Origin: Bacteroidota bacterium
Lineage (GTDB): Bacteria > Bacteroidota > Bacteroidia > Flavobacteriales > Flavobacteriaceae
Length of the DNA stretch: 10,436 nucleotides
Direction: 5' to 3'
Assembly: GCA_022601215.1 (NCBI GenBank)
Contig: JAHZIZ010000182.1
Coordinates: 1-10,436 of the forward strand
Shown here: piece after piece, positions 1-5,264 of the stretch
Numbering within the stretch: the stretch's first letter is position 1
How the letters are laid out: each line of letters begins with the position of its first letter
Made by a program: the position numbers and the translations under genes
The notes under the pieces: model-generated
Databases searched by the model: none
Told to the model about the DNA's origin: nothing
Seen by the model: the letters and a program-made list of their open reading frames with translations, nothing else

Positions 1-283
1 GTCTAAACCCAGAAACTTCTAAGGTGCTGTTTTCAATACCTAACATTTGAAGTTCTTTCGAAATGGCTTCGAAACCATGATTTGGTATTACGTTATCACT
101 CTCAAAAGATGCTGTAAACTCCTTAACACGGTGTAACTCGGGTGTTATATTTTTTTCCGAAGAGAAAGGGCTAATATCGGCTATTCGTTGTTTGCCGAGG
201 TCCGTTATGGCAACAGTTGAGATTTGTGCTAAAACCGAAGGGAATTCTAAGTCTAGTAGGGTTTTGGAATCAATTCGAATCAT
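1..283 (-). CDS. mutS2: MutS2-family protein, N-terminal part (runs off left edge)
   Basis: This is the first 94 codons of a minus-strand gene whose ATG is at 283-281; the rest lies beyond the left edge. The translation begins MIRIDSKTLLDLEFPSVL and contains PNHGFEAISKEL near residues 67-78 and LGIENSTLEVSGFR at the end of the visible part. That pattern, with LEFPSVLAQIS early and the PNHGF block before the first core helices, is what I know from the N-termini of Bacteroidota MutS2 proteins. MutS2 is a MutS homologue without the mismatch-recognition domain; it has been linked to suppression of recombination and to rescue of collided ribosomes. The diagnostic ATPase Walker motifs and the Smr domain are outside the window, so the call rests on the N-terminus alone. 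The gene is divergent from ung with a 67-bp gap. Confidence 0.8.
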   Translation of the reverse strand, partial: MIRIDSKTLLDLEFPSVLAQISTVAITDLGKQRIADISPFSSEKNITPELHRVKEFTASFESDNVIPNHGFEAISKELQMLGIENSTLEVSGFR

Positions 284-317
284 AAATTGGCTGAAATGGC
301 AGCTGCCTTAAATGTTG

Positions 318-325
318 TAATTTTG
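318..325 (+). promoter_or_regulatory. Candidate -7 box for ung
   Basis: TAATTTTG matches the Bacteroidota -7 consensus TAnnTTTG at every fixed position and lies 25 bp before the ung ATG. I see no TTG at the usual 17-23 bp upstream; the nearest (287-289) is 28 bp away. The call therefore rests on the -7 box and its position alone. Confidence 0.4.
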
Positions 326-336
326 TGTTGCAATAA

Positions 337-344
337 CAAAAGTA
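337..344 (-). promoter_or_regulatory. Candidate -7 box for mutS2
   Basis: On the minus strand this reads TACTTTTG, a full match to TAnnTTTG, 53 bp before the mutS2 ATG. It lies between the ung -7 candidate and the ung start codon, so the two promoters would overlap and face opposite ways. No convincing -33 TTG is seen upstream of it. Confidence 0.35.
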
Positions 345-350
345 CAAATA

Positions 351-1016
351 ATGCCCGTAACGATAGCACCTTCTTGGCATGAGCGTCTCGTCTCTGAATT
401 TGACAAACCCTATTTTTTGAACTTGATGGATTTTGTTGAACAAGAATATGAAACACATACCTGTTATCCGCCAAAGACATCCATTTTCGCGGCTTTCGAC
501 AAGACTCCTTTTAAGGATGTTAAGGTAGTCATTCTCGGCCAAGATCCTTATCATGATCAGGGACAGGCGAATGGGCTCTGTTTTTCAGTAGGTGAGGGGC
601 TTCAATTTCCGCCATCGTTACAAAATATTTTTAAAGAGTTGAGGAACGATGTCGGGAAAGAGGTCCCTAGCAATGGAAATTTGGAATGTTGGGCAAATCA
701 AGGTGTGCTATTGCTTAATGCGATATTGACTGTGCAAGCCCATAACGCTGGTAGTCATCAACGTCATGGTTGGGAGCAGTTTACTGATGCGGTAATTGCT
801 ACCCTCTCTGAGAAACGGGAGGGACTTGTTTTTTTATTGTGGGGCGGTTATGCCAAAAAAAAAGGTGCTAAAATTGATGCTCAAAAACATTTAGTACTCA
901 CCAGTGGACATCCTTCACCTTTAAGTGCAAATAGAGGGTATTGGTTTGGAAACCAACATTTCAGCAAAACAAATGCATATTTACATACAAGAGGAAAGGC
1001 TACTATCCAGTGGTAG
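351..1016 (+). CDS. ung: Uracil-DNA glycosylase, family 1
   Basis: Removes uracil from DNA by cleaving the N-glycosidic bond, the first step of base excision repair after cytosine deamination or dUTP misincorporation. The 221-residue length is normal for family 1. The water-activating motif GQDPYH is at residues 63-68, with D65 as catalytic Asp and Y67 blocking thymine. VLLLNAILTV (119-128) supplies the uracil-binding N123. The DNA-intercalation motif HPSPLSA is at 187-193, with H187 as the catalytic His. These positions almost equal those of the E. coli enzyme. The start is the first ATG of the frame, 25 bp after a -7-like box, in an A-rich context with no Shine-Dalgarno site. The stop codon TAG lies inside an inverted repeat (999-1020). 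The gene is divergent from mutS2 and convergent with the minus-strand gene string that ends at 1048. All catalytic residues are present, so the enzyme should be active. Confidence 0.97.
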   Translation: MPVTIAPSWHERLVSEFDKPYFLNLMDFVEQEYETHTCYPPKTSIFAAFDKTPFKDVKVVILGQDPYHDQGQANGLCFSVGEGLQFPPSLQNIFKELRNDVGKEVPSNGNLECWANQGVLLLNAILTVQAHNAGSHQRHGWEQFTDAVIATLSEKREGLVFLLWGGYAKKKGAKIDAQKHLVLTSGHPSPLSANRGYWFGNQHFSKTNAYLHTRGKATIQW

Positions 1017-1020
1017 TAGC
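999..1020. repeat. Perfect 7-bp inverted repeat across the ung stop codon
   Basis: GCTACTA (999-1005) and TAGTAGC (1014-1020) are perfect reverse complements separated by 8 bases, and the second arm begins with the ung TAG stop. It sits between two convergent genes, where a bidirectional terminator would be expected. No T-run follows on either strand, so it is not a classical intrinsic terminator. Confidence 0.4.
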
Positions 1021-1047
1021 TAGGTAGCGACGAGGGCTGAGGCTGTA

Positions 1048-1155
1048 TTATTCTTCTTCAGGAGTATCTGACTCAATTGCCTTATTGCAACTGAATTGCA
1101 GTAACAAAAAATTTGTTACTAAAAGTGTCCCCAAAACAATTAGAAATGTTGTCAT
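1048..1155 (-). CDS. Small single-helix membrane protein, 35 residues
   Basis: The proposed product starts MTTFLIVLGTLLVTNFLLLQ, continues FSCNKAIESD and ends in an acidic TPEEE tail. Residues 4-22 form one strongly hydrophobic segment, followed by a Cys (C23), a Lys and an acidic C-terminus, as expected of a one-pass membrane peptide. The Cys after LQFS is not in a clear lipobox with a charged n-region, so a lipoprotein is unlikely but possible. The ATG at 1155-1153 follows a purine-rich AAGAAG stretch. The frame is open further upstream to an ATG at 1260, but that form would overlap the preceding gene by 41 bp and add a basic extension unlike a signal. The gene starts 64 bp after the binding-protein gene and is probably the last of the minus-strand string. 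A degenerate -7 box (1169-1176, TACTGTTG on the minus strand) could give it its own promoter. I recall similar very short hydrophobic proteins from Flavobacteriaceae but know no function. Confidence 0.5.
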   Translation of the reverse strand: MTTFLIVLGTLLVTNFLLLQFSCNKAIESDTPEEE

Positions 1156-1219
1156 CTTCTTACGTTTACAACAGTAAGATGGGAAAGTGATTAAAGGGTT
1201 GCGTTTGTTTCTTAAAAAA

Positions 1220-2074
1220 TTAAAGTGAAGCCAAAATAGTAGATGCATCGACCTCTTCATCTATTAAATCCAATTGAAGTAATTGCTTTTGAACTTTATT
1301 AACCTGAGCCGCAGATAGATTTTTTTGAGACCATGCAGTTAAAGAAAGCCATTCCTGTACGTCCTCTAGTTGTTGGTCATAACGATTGGAAATCATTTTA
1401 TCTATAGAAGGTATATTCTTAAACTCAAGGGTAGTCGCATTTATAATGTCCAGAATTGTTTTTACGCTATCCATGTCTTGTTCCAAAACGTCATTTCTTA
1501 CAGCAATCACAAAGCACGGCCAGGGCGTAGGACATTCTCCCACTAAACGAAAAGTACCATTATCCACATAAGGTTTAGTTGTGAATTTCTCCCACATAAA
1601 ATAATCGCCTTTACCTTTTGGAAGACCGTCTAAAGCTCCGTCTAGATTTTTTATAACTTCAAAATCGAGGTCTTTTTCAGTATCCCAATCATGATTTTCT
1701 GCATTGACAAAAGCCATAAGATGCGAACCAGAACCGTATCGACTGATAGCTGCAGCCGTTCCTTTTAAATCTGAAATTTCTTTATAGGAAGAGTTATTAG
1801 CAACATGAATTCCCCAAATAAGTGGCGATTTAACAAACACTTGAACAATTTTACACGCATTACCATTAATAATGTCACGGATGATTCCTTCGGTTAAAAT
1901 TACCGCCATGTCAATCTCCTTATCGCGCAGTGCCTTGCACATCTGCCCTGTGCCGCCATGAAAATCTTTCCAGCGAAGATTAATGTCTTTTTCCTGATAT
2001 TCTTTATCCCTCAATGTGAGGTACCAAGGAAGATTAAAATGTTCGGGTACACCCCCTATGTGAAACTTTTTCAT
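1220..2074 (-). CDS. Cytoplasmic type-2 periplasmic-binding-fold protein (Ca3427/NMT1-like)
   Basis: A 284-residue protein resembling substrate-binding components of ABC importers of the NMT1/THI5-like superfamily, but without signal peptide, lipobox or transmembrane segment, so it should stay in the cytoplasm. Visible motifs are GGVPEHFNLP (7-16) in the first strand-loop, GGTGQM (40-45) followed by KALRDKEIDMAVILTEG (47-63), ISRYGSGSH (110-118) at a typical ligand loop, WEKFTTKP (161-168) and PTPWPCFVI (182-190). The LRDKEID-MAV and SRYGSGSH patterns recall the family of the Candida albicans protein Ca3427, a soluble protein with this fold and unknown ligand; this match is from memory. The Cys-rich motif of the yeast HMP synthase THI5 is absent, so thiamine-pyrimidine synthesis is not supported. 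Its ATG overlaps the stop of the uridine-phosphorylase-like gene as ATGA, implying coupled translation and perhaps a shared ligand such as a pyrimidine or nucleoside (inference). No permease or ATPase gene lies nearby. Confidence 0.75.
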   Translation of the reverse strand: MKKFHIGGVPEHFNLPWYLTLRDKEYQEKDINLRWKDFHGGTGQMCKALRDKEIDMAVILTEGIIRDIINGNACKIVQVFVKSPLIWGIHVANNSSYKEISDLKGTAAAISRYGSGSHLMAFVNAENHDWDTEKDLDFEVIKNLDGALDGLPKGKGDYFMWEKFTTKPYVDNGTFRLVGECPTPWPCFVIAVRNDVLEQDMDSVKTILDIINATTLEFKNIPSIDKMISNRYDQQLEDVQEWLSLTAWSQKNLSAAQVNKVQKQLLQLDLIDEEVDASTILASL

Positions 2075-2940
2075 TGTATCAGTAAATCTAAGGTCTTTCG
2101 TATTAATGTATCTATGGTTTTCGTAGGATGTTCACTAAAAGTACCGCGAGCTCTATTCGCTAGTATCGCATTCAGTGATATCGCACGATGCCCCAGTAAT
2201 TTAGCCATCCCATATATGCCTGCTGTCTCCATTTCCAAATTGGTTATGGATTGTCCTTTATATTCAAAACTCTGCAGTTTGTCGTTTAGTTGTTCGTCAC
2301 CTAACGGAAGTCGCAATGTTCGACTTTGAGGGCCATAAAAGCCTACATTCGTGGCAGTAATACCTTGAATAAACGCTTCTGAAGTAAATAAAGATAGTAA
2401 GGAGGCATCTCCATCAACAACATACGGAATTGATTTGTTTTTACTCCATTGAGTATGCGATATGAATGCCGTGGAAAAATCGATTTCGAGGATGGCTTCC
2501 GATTTGTAAAAATGCAAAAGACTGTCCAATCCAATCGCTTTTTTAGAAACGAGTAAACAATCTACCGGAATGTCTTCTTGAATAGCCCCAGAGGTACCTA
2601 TCCGAACAAAGGTGAGCTGGGTGTGCTCATTTTTAAGCGTTCTATTCTTAAGGTCAATATTGACTAATGCATCAAGTTCGTTACATACAATATCTATATT
2701 ATCAGTGCCAATACCGGTTGAGATTACGGTTAGTCGTTTTCCTTTATAGGTTCCTGTCTGCGTTTTAAATTCACGCTTTTGCCTTGTGAATTCAATAACA
2801 TCAAAATGCTGTGTAACTTCATGAACCCTATCTGGGTCACCAACGGTAATAATTGTAGTAGCAATATCCTCTGGTTTCAGGTTCAGGTGATAGATACTCC
2901 CGTCTGGGTTAAGAATAAGTTCGGATTTTGGGATGTGCAT
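2071..2940 (-). CDS. Nucleoside phosphorylase, uridine-phosphorylase-like
   Basis: A PNP/UDP family member predicted to split a nucleoside with phosphate into free base and ribose-1-phosphate in the cytoplasm. The phosphate-site motif GDPDR is at residues 34-38, GIGTDN at 76-81, RIGTSG at 113-118, and the ribose-binding EMET at 236-239. FYGPQSR at 201-207 aligns with FYPGQER of E. coli uridine phosphorylase, so the uracil-contacting Gln (Q205) and Arg (R207) are conserved. ANRARGTF (261-268) corresponds to the VNRTQ region. This favours uridine over purine nucleosides. At 289 residues it is longer than the E. coli enzyme (about 253), with extra sequence at the N-terminus and around residues 95-110. 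It starts with ATG sharing one base with the preceding stop (TAATG) and ends in an ATGA overlap with the binding-protein gene, so it is likely translated in series with both. Pyrimidine salvage is the expected role; the exact substrate is not proven. Confidence 0.87.
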   Translation of the reverse strand: MHIPKSELILNPDGSIYHLNLKPEDIATTIITVGDPDRVHEVTQHFDVIEFTRQKREFKTQTGTYKGKRLTVISTGIGTDNIDIVCNELDALVNIDLKNRTLKNEHTQLTFVRIGTSGAIQEDIPVDCLLVSKKAIGLDSLLHFYKSEAILEIDFSTAFISHTQWSKNKSIPYVVDGDASLLSLFTSEAFIQGITATNVGFYGPQSRTLRLPLGDEQLNDKLQSFEYKGQSITNLEMETAGIYGMAKLLGHRAISLNAILANRARGTFSEHPTKTIDTLIRKTLDLLIQ

Positions 2941-3863
2941 TATCTACTTTCGAGTTTTTGAAGACTAGTGTTATAAAGGTAATCGTATTTTAAACTTCCA
3001 CCAAACTGAGTGTCGGTTTCAAGTGTAAAAAATGCGTTGTGTTTATTCGTTAAAATATTTCGTCCTAGTTCCGTCAAAAATAAAGATTCTTCTTTGTTGT
3101 AAAAAGGAAATAGTGTTTGGATTATCGCGAGCCATTGTGCATCACCAAAGCCATAGTAACCTTGATGTTTTAAAAGATACACCAATAATGAATTTGTGTT
3201 TTCAAAGTCGTGTTCTGAAATGGCTTGCAGTGCCATTCTTTCTAATGCATTGATTCCTGTATTGATGTCTGGAAAACGACTAAGATGGGCTTCAATACAA
3301 TTTGACAGATATTTTAGTTGACTATCCTTTAAAGAAAGGGCCTTCATGGCTAACGGTTTATCCTGTGTGTATAGCTTCCAAAAGTCATGTAATACCTTCG
3401 TATCCGATGTTGTCAATGTTATTTTGTTTTGATACTCGATGGTCAATTCATTAGGAGTTAGTTCTCCTAGACCAAATAGGCCTGGTCTGTTTTCAATGAC
3501 TCCAGAACACACCAAGAAAAGTGGTTTTTGTATGTTTTTCTGAAGAAGGTAAGAAACGACAGCACTTACATTGATATGACAAAATAGGTCGTATTCAAAC
3601 CATAAGGTGATACTGTCATAATTTTCTGATTGAAGAACGTTAAATTGGTCAATGAATATTTGATACTTGGTTTCGATATCAGAATCGAATACAGATAAGT
3701 ATTTTATTCTTTTATCGATGAAGTCTTTGGAAAAGATATTGGTCTCACTTGGGCCCTCGCATAGTATCTCATTCCAAGTAAGTACAATTTGACTAGGGTA
3801 AAGAGATTTTAATCGTTCCGTAAAATGACTTCCATTGGTGATATGAATTGTCTTATCCGCCAA
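2940..3863 (-). CDS. DUF1835 domain-containing protein
   Basis: A 307-residue protein of unknown function. The N-terminal DUF1835 signature is clear: HITNG at residues 7-11, TWNEILCEGP at 29-38 and LWFEYDLFC at 87-95. A LGELTPNEL block (132-140) follows. The C-terminal part has YGFGDAQWLA (237-246) and a LTELGRNIL segment (263-271) resembling the wing region of small helix-turn-helix folds, which is only a suggestion. No signal peptide or membrane segment is seen. The start is a TTG at 3863-3861: no ATG is available before residue 210, and starting here puts the HITNG strand at the expected place. The first 11 bp overlap the end of the SUI1-like gene, and the last base of its stop is shared with the phosphorylase ATG. 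A non-ATG start inside the preceding gene suggests translation depends on ribosomes finishing the SUI1-like gene. I do not know the biochemical role. Confidence 0.82.
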   Translation of the reverse strand: MADKTIHITNGSHFTERLKSLYPSQIVLTWNEILCEGPSETNIFSKDFIDKRIKYLSVFDSDIETKYQIFIDQFNVLQSENYDSITLWFEYDLFCHINVSAVVSYLLQKNIQKPLFLVCSGVIENRPGLFGLGELTPNELTIEYQNKITLTTSDTKVLHDFWKLYTQDKPLAMKALSLKDSQLKYLSNCIEAHLSRFPDINTGINALERMALQAISEHDFENTNSLLVYLLKHQGYYGFGDAQWLAIIQTLFPFYNKEESLFLTELGRNILTNKHNAFFTLETDTQFGGSLKYDYLYNTSLQKLESR

Positions 3864-4179
3864 CTCGTTTCGTCTTAAAACCTTTGTCTTGAAGGAATTT
3901 CATGATTTTATCTCGAAAATCCCCTTGGATAATAATTTGTTCATTTTTAAAACTACCGCCCACGCTAAGTAATTGTTTTATTTCCTTTGCTAATTGTTTG
4001 AAGTCTTTATCGGCACCATTGTAACCTTCTATGATGGTGATCGGTTTTCCTTTTCGCTTTTCGTATTTGCAAATCAAAGGCTCATCTTGCAACCAGACAG
4101 TATTTTTTTCTTCTTTCACTGGAACTTCACTGGGAACATGTTCAGGGAATAGGTTTTTAAGTTGGTCTTTTAAATCCAT
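3853..4179 (-). CDS. SUI1/YciH-type translation initiation factor
   Basis: A 108-residue homologue of eukaryotic eIF1 and E. coli YciH. In eIF1 the fold governs start-codon fidelity on the small ribosomal subunit; bacterial YciH has been linked to initiation fidelity and stress-time repression but is non-essential. The N-terminal 25 residues are a variable, Pro/Glu-rich tail. The SUI1 domain begins near KRKGKPITIIEGY (41-53) and includes KQLAKEIKQL (61-70), SVGGSFKNEQIIIQGDFRDK (72-91) and the C-terminal GFKTKRVGG (100-108). The GG turn, the IxIQGD strand and the final K-x-GG pattern are family hallmarks, and the length is typical. The gene starts 11 bp after the stop of the oxygenase gene, and its 3' end overlaps the DUF1835 gene by 11 bp, placing it second in the minus-strand string. 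Confidence 0.92.
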   Translation of the reverse strand: MDLKDQLKNLFPEHVPSEVPVKEEKNTVWLQDEPLICKYEKRKGKPITIIEGYNGADKDFKQLAKEIKQLLSVGGSFKNEQIIIQGDFRDKIMKFLQDKGFKTKRVGG

Positions 4180-4190
4180 TGGTATTAACG

Positions 4191-5141
4191 CTATTTTTTA
4201 ATCAACCCAATGTCTACCAATCGCTGATGCAAGAAGTCTCCAGCACTAATGTCTTCATAGGCTTTTGGGTGGTCATTATCAATACATTCTTCCATGCAAT
4301 CTAATTTCATATCGCTTCTTGGATGCATAAAGAAAGGGATAGAATAGCGAGGTGTTCCCCATTGTTCACGAGGCGGATTTACTACTCTATGTATGGTTGA
4401 TCGTAGTTTATTGTTCGTGTGTCGTTCTAACATATCACCTACGTTAATGACCAATTCGTCTTCATTAGGTATGGCATCAATCCATTCTCCATCTTTTCGC
4501 AAAACCTGAAGTCCGCCGGACGAAGCTCCCATAAGTAGGGTGATTAAATTAATATCTCCGTGGGCACCAGCTCTAACGGCTCCCTTAGGTTCTTCGGTAA
4601 TAGGAGGGTAGTGAATAGGGCGTAAAATACTATTTCCGTTATTCGCCCAATGATCAAAATATGTTTCTTCCAGCCCAATATATAATGCCAAAGCTCTCAG
4701 TACATAGATCCCCGTCTTTTCTAACATCTTGTAGGCTTCCATTCCAGTTGCATTGAAGGCCGCTAGCTCTTCAACGATTACATTTTTCGGGTATTCTTCA
4801 ATAAGATTTGCATCGGCAGCTGGTTCTTGTCCAAAATGCCAAAATTCTTTTAAATCCCCTTCTTTTTTTCCTTTTGCATGTTCCTTTCCGAAGGAAATAT
4901 AACCCCGTTGTCCGCCAAGTCCTTCAATTTCGTATTTCTTCTTGGTATCCACGGGTAAGGAGAAAAATGATTTAACTTCGGTATATAAATCTTCCACTAA
5001 TTGGTCATCCAAAAAATGGTTTTTTAATGATACAAAACCGATCTCCTCATAGGCACTACCGATTTCATTCACAAACTTTTGCTTTCTCGTTGGGTCTTCC
5101 GAAAGGAAGTCGGCCAAATCTACACTTGGTATGTTATTCAT
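4191..5141 (-). CDS. Isopenicillin-N-synthase-like Fe(II)/2-oxoglutarate oxygenase
   Basis: A 316-residue cytoplasmic non-haem iron dioxygenase-like enzyme. The N-terminal DIOX_N region includes IPSVDLADF (4-12) and the family motif YEEIGFVSLKNH (31-42). The C-terminal double-stranded beta-helix carries the iron triad H194-x-D196 (in GAHGDINLITLL) and H251 (in STIHRVVNPP). R265 and S267 in RYSIPFF form the usual RxS motif that binds the 2-oxoglutarate carboxylate. All iron and cosubstrate residues are present, so it should be active. The substrate cannot be read: family members oxidise amino-acid-derived peptides, plant hormones, flavonoids and ethylene precursors. Genes of this type are common singletons in Bacteroidota. 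It is first in the minus-strand string, 21 bp downstream of a -7 box, and divergent from the E1 gene. Nothing here suggests beta-lactam synthesis; the name is a family label only. Confidence 0.9.
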   Translation of the reverse strand: MNNIPSVDLADFLSEDPTRKQKFVNEIGSAYEEIGFVSLKNHFLDDQLVEDLYTEVKSFFSLPVDTKKKYEIEGLGGQRGYISFGKEHAKGKKEGDLKEFWHFGQEPAADANLIEEYPKNVIVEELAAFNATGMEAYKMLEKTGIYVLRALALYIGLEETYFDHWANNGNSILRPIHYPPITEEPKGAVRAGAHGDINLITLLMGASSGGLQVLRKDGEWIDAIPNEDELVINVGDMLERHTNNKLRSTIHRVVNPPREQWGTPRYSIPFFMHPRSDMKLDCMEECIDNDHPKAYEDISAGDFLHQRLVDIGLIKK

Positions 5142-5161
5142 GATAATAGGTGTTTACTGCA

Positions 5162-5169
5162 CAAATATA
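5162..5169 (-). promoter_or_regulatory. Candidate -7 box for the minus-strand gene string
   Basis: On the minus strand this reads TATATTTG, a full match to TAnnTTTG, 20 bp ahead of the oxygenase ATG. The expected -33 TTG 17-23 bp further upstream is not seen; only a TTT-type match is present. It would drive the oxygenase gene and probably the five genes that follow. Confidence 0.45.
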
Positions 5170-5216
5170 CCAATTATCGATAGGAAATCCGAGTATAAAA
5201 AAACAGAATAAAAACT

Positions 5217-5245
5217 TTGTAGAAGACTCATTTTTTCTACATTTG
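5217..5245 (+). promoter_or_regulatory. Bacteroidota-type promoter for the E1 gene
   Basis: TTG (5217-5219) and TACATTTG (5238-5245) are separated by 18 bp, matching the -33/-7 consensus TTG-N17-23-TAnnTTTG. The -7 box ends 19 bp before the E1 ATG, giving a very short, A-rich leader without a Shine-Dalgarno site, as is common in this phylum. Confidence 0.6.
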
Positions 5246-5264
5246 AAATCAATAAACAATAACT

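Noticed and set aside
270..554. Minus-strand open frame of 94 codons across the mutS2-ung gap and the ung 5' end
   Set aside because: It overlaps two well-supported genes in other frames and its product shows no domain or normal composition.
1100..1120. Perfect 9-bp inverted repeat AGTAACAAA/TTTGTTACT considered as a terminator
   Set aside because: It has only a 3-base spacer, is AT-rich, lies inside the small coding region, and is not followed by a T-run in the direction of transcription.
1048..1260. Longer 70-residue reading of the small membrane protein
   Set aside because: It would overlap the end of the binding-protein gene by 41 bp and adds a basic, Cys-containing extension before the hydrophobic segment; the internal ATG at 1155 fits better.
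1220..2074. Thiamine pyrimidine (HMP) synthase of the THI5 type
   Set aside because: The fold is related, but the characteristic Cys-rich motif of THI5 is absent and no thiamine genes are nearby.
1958..2329. Plus-strand open frame of 123 codons
   Set aside because: Antisense shadow of the binding-protein and phosphorylase genes, both of which carry clear family motifs.
4191..5141. A beta-lactam biosynthesis role for the isopenicillin-N-synthase-like protein
   Set aside because: No peptide synthetase or other beta-lactam gene is nearby; the similarity is at the level of the broad oxygenase family.
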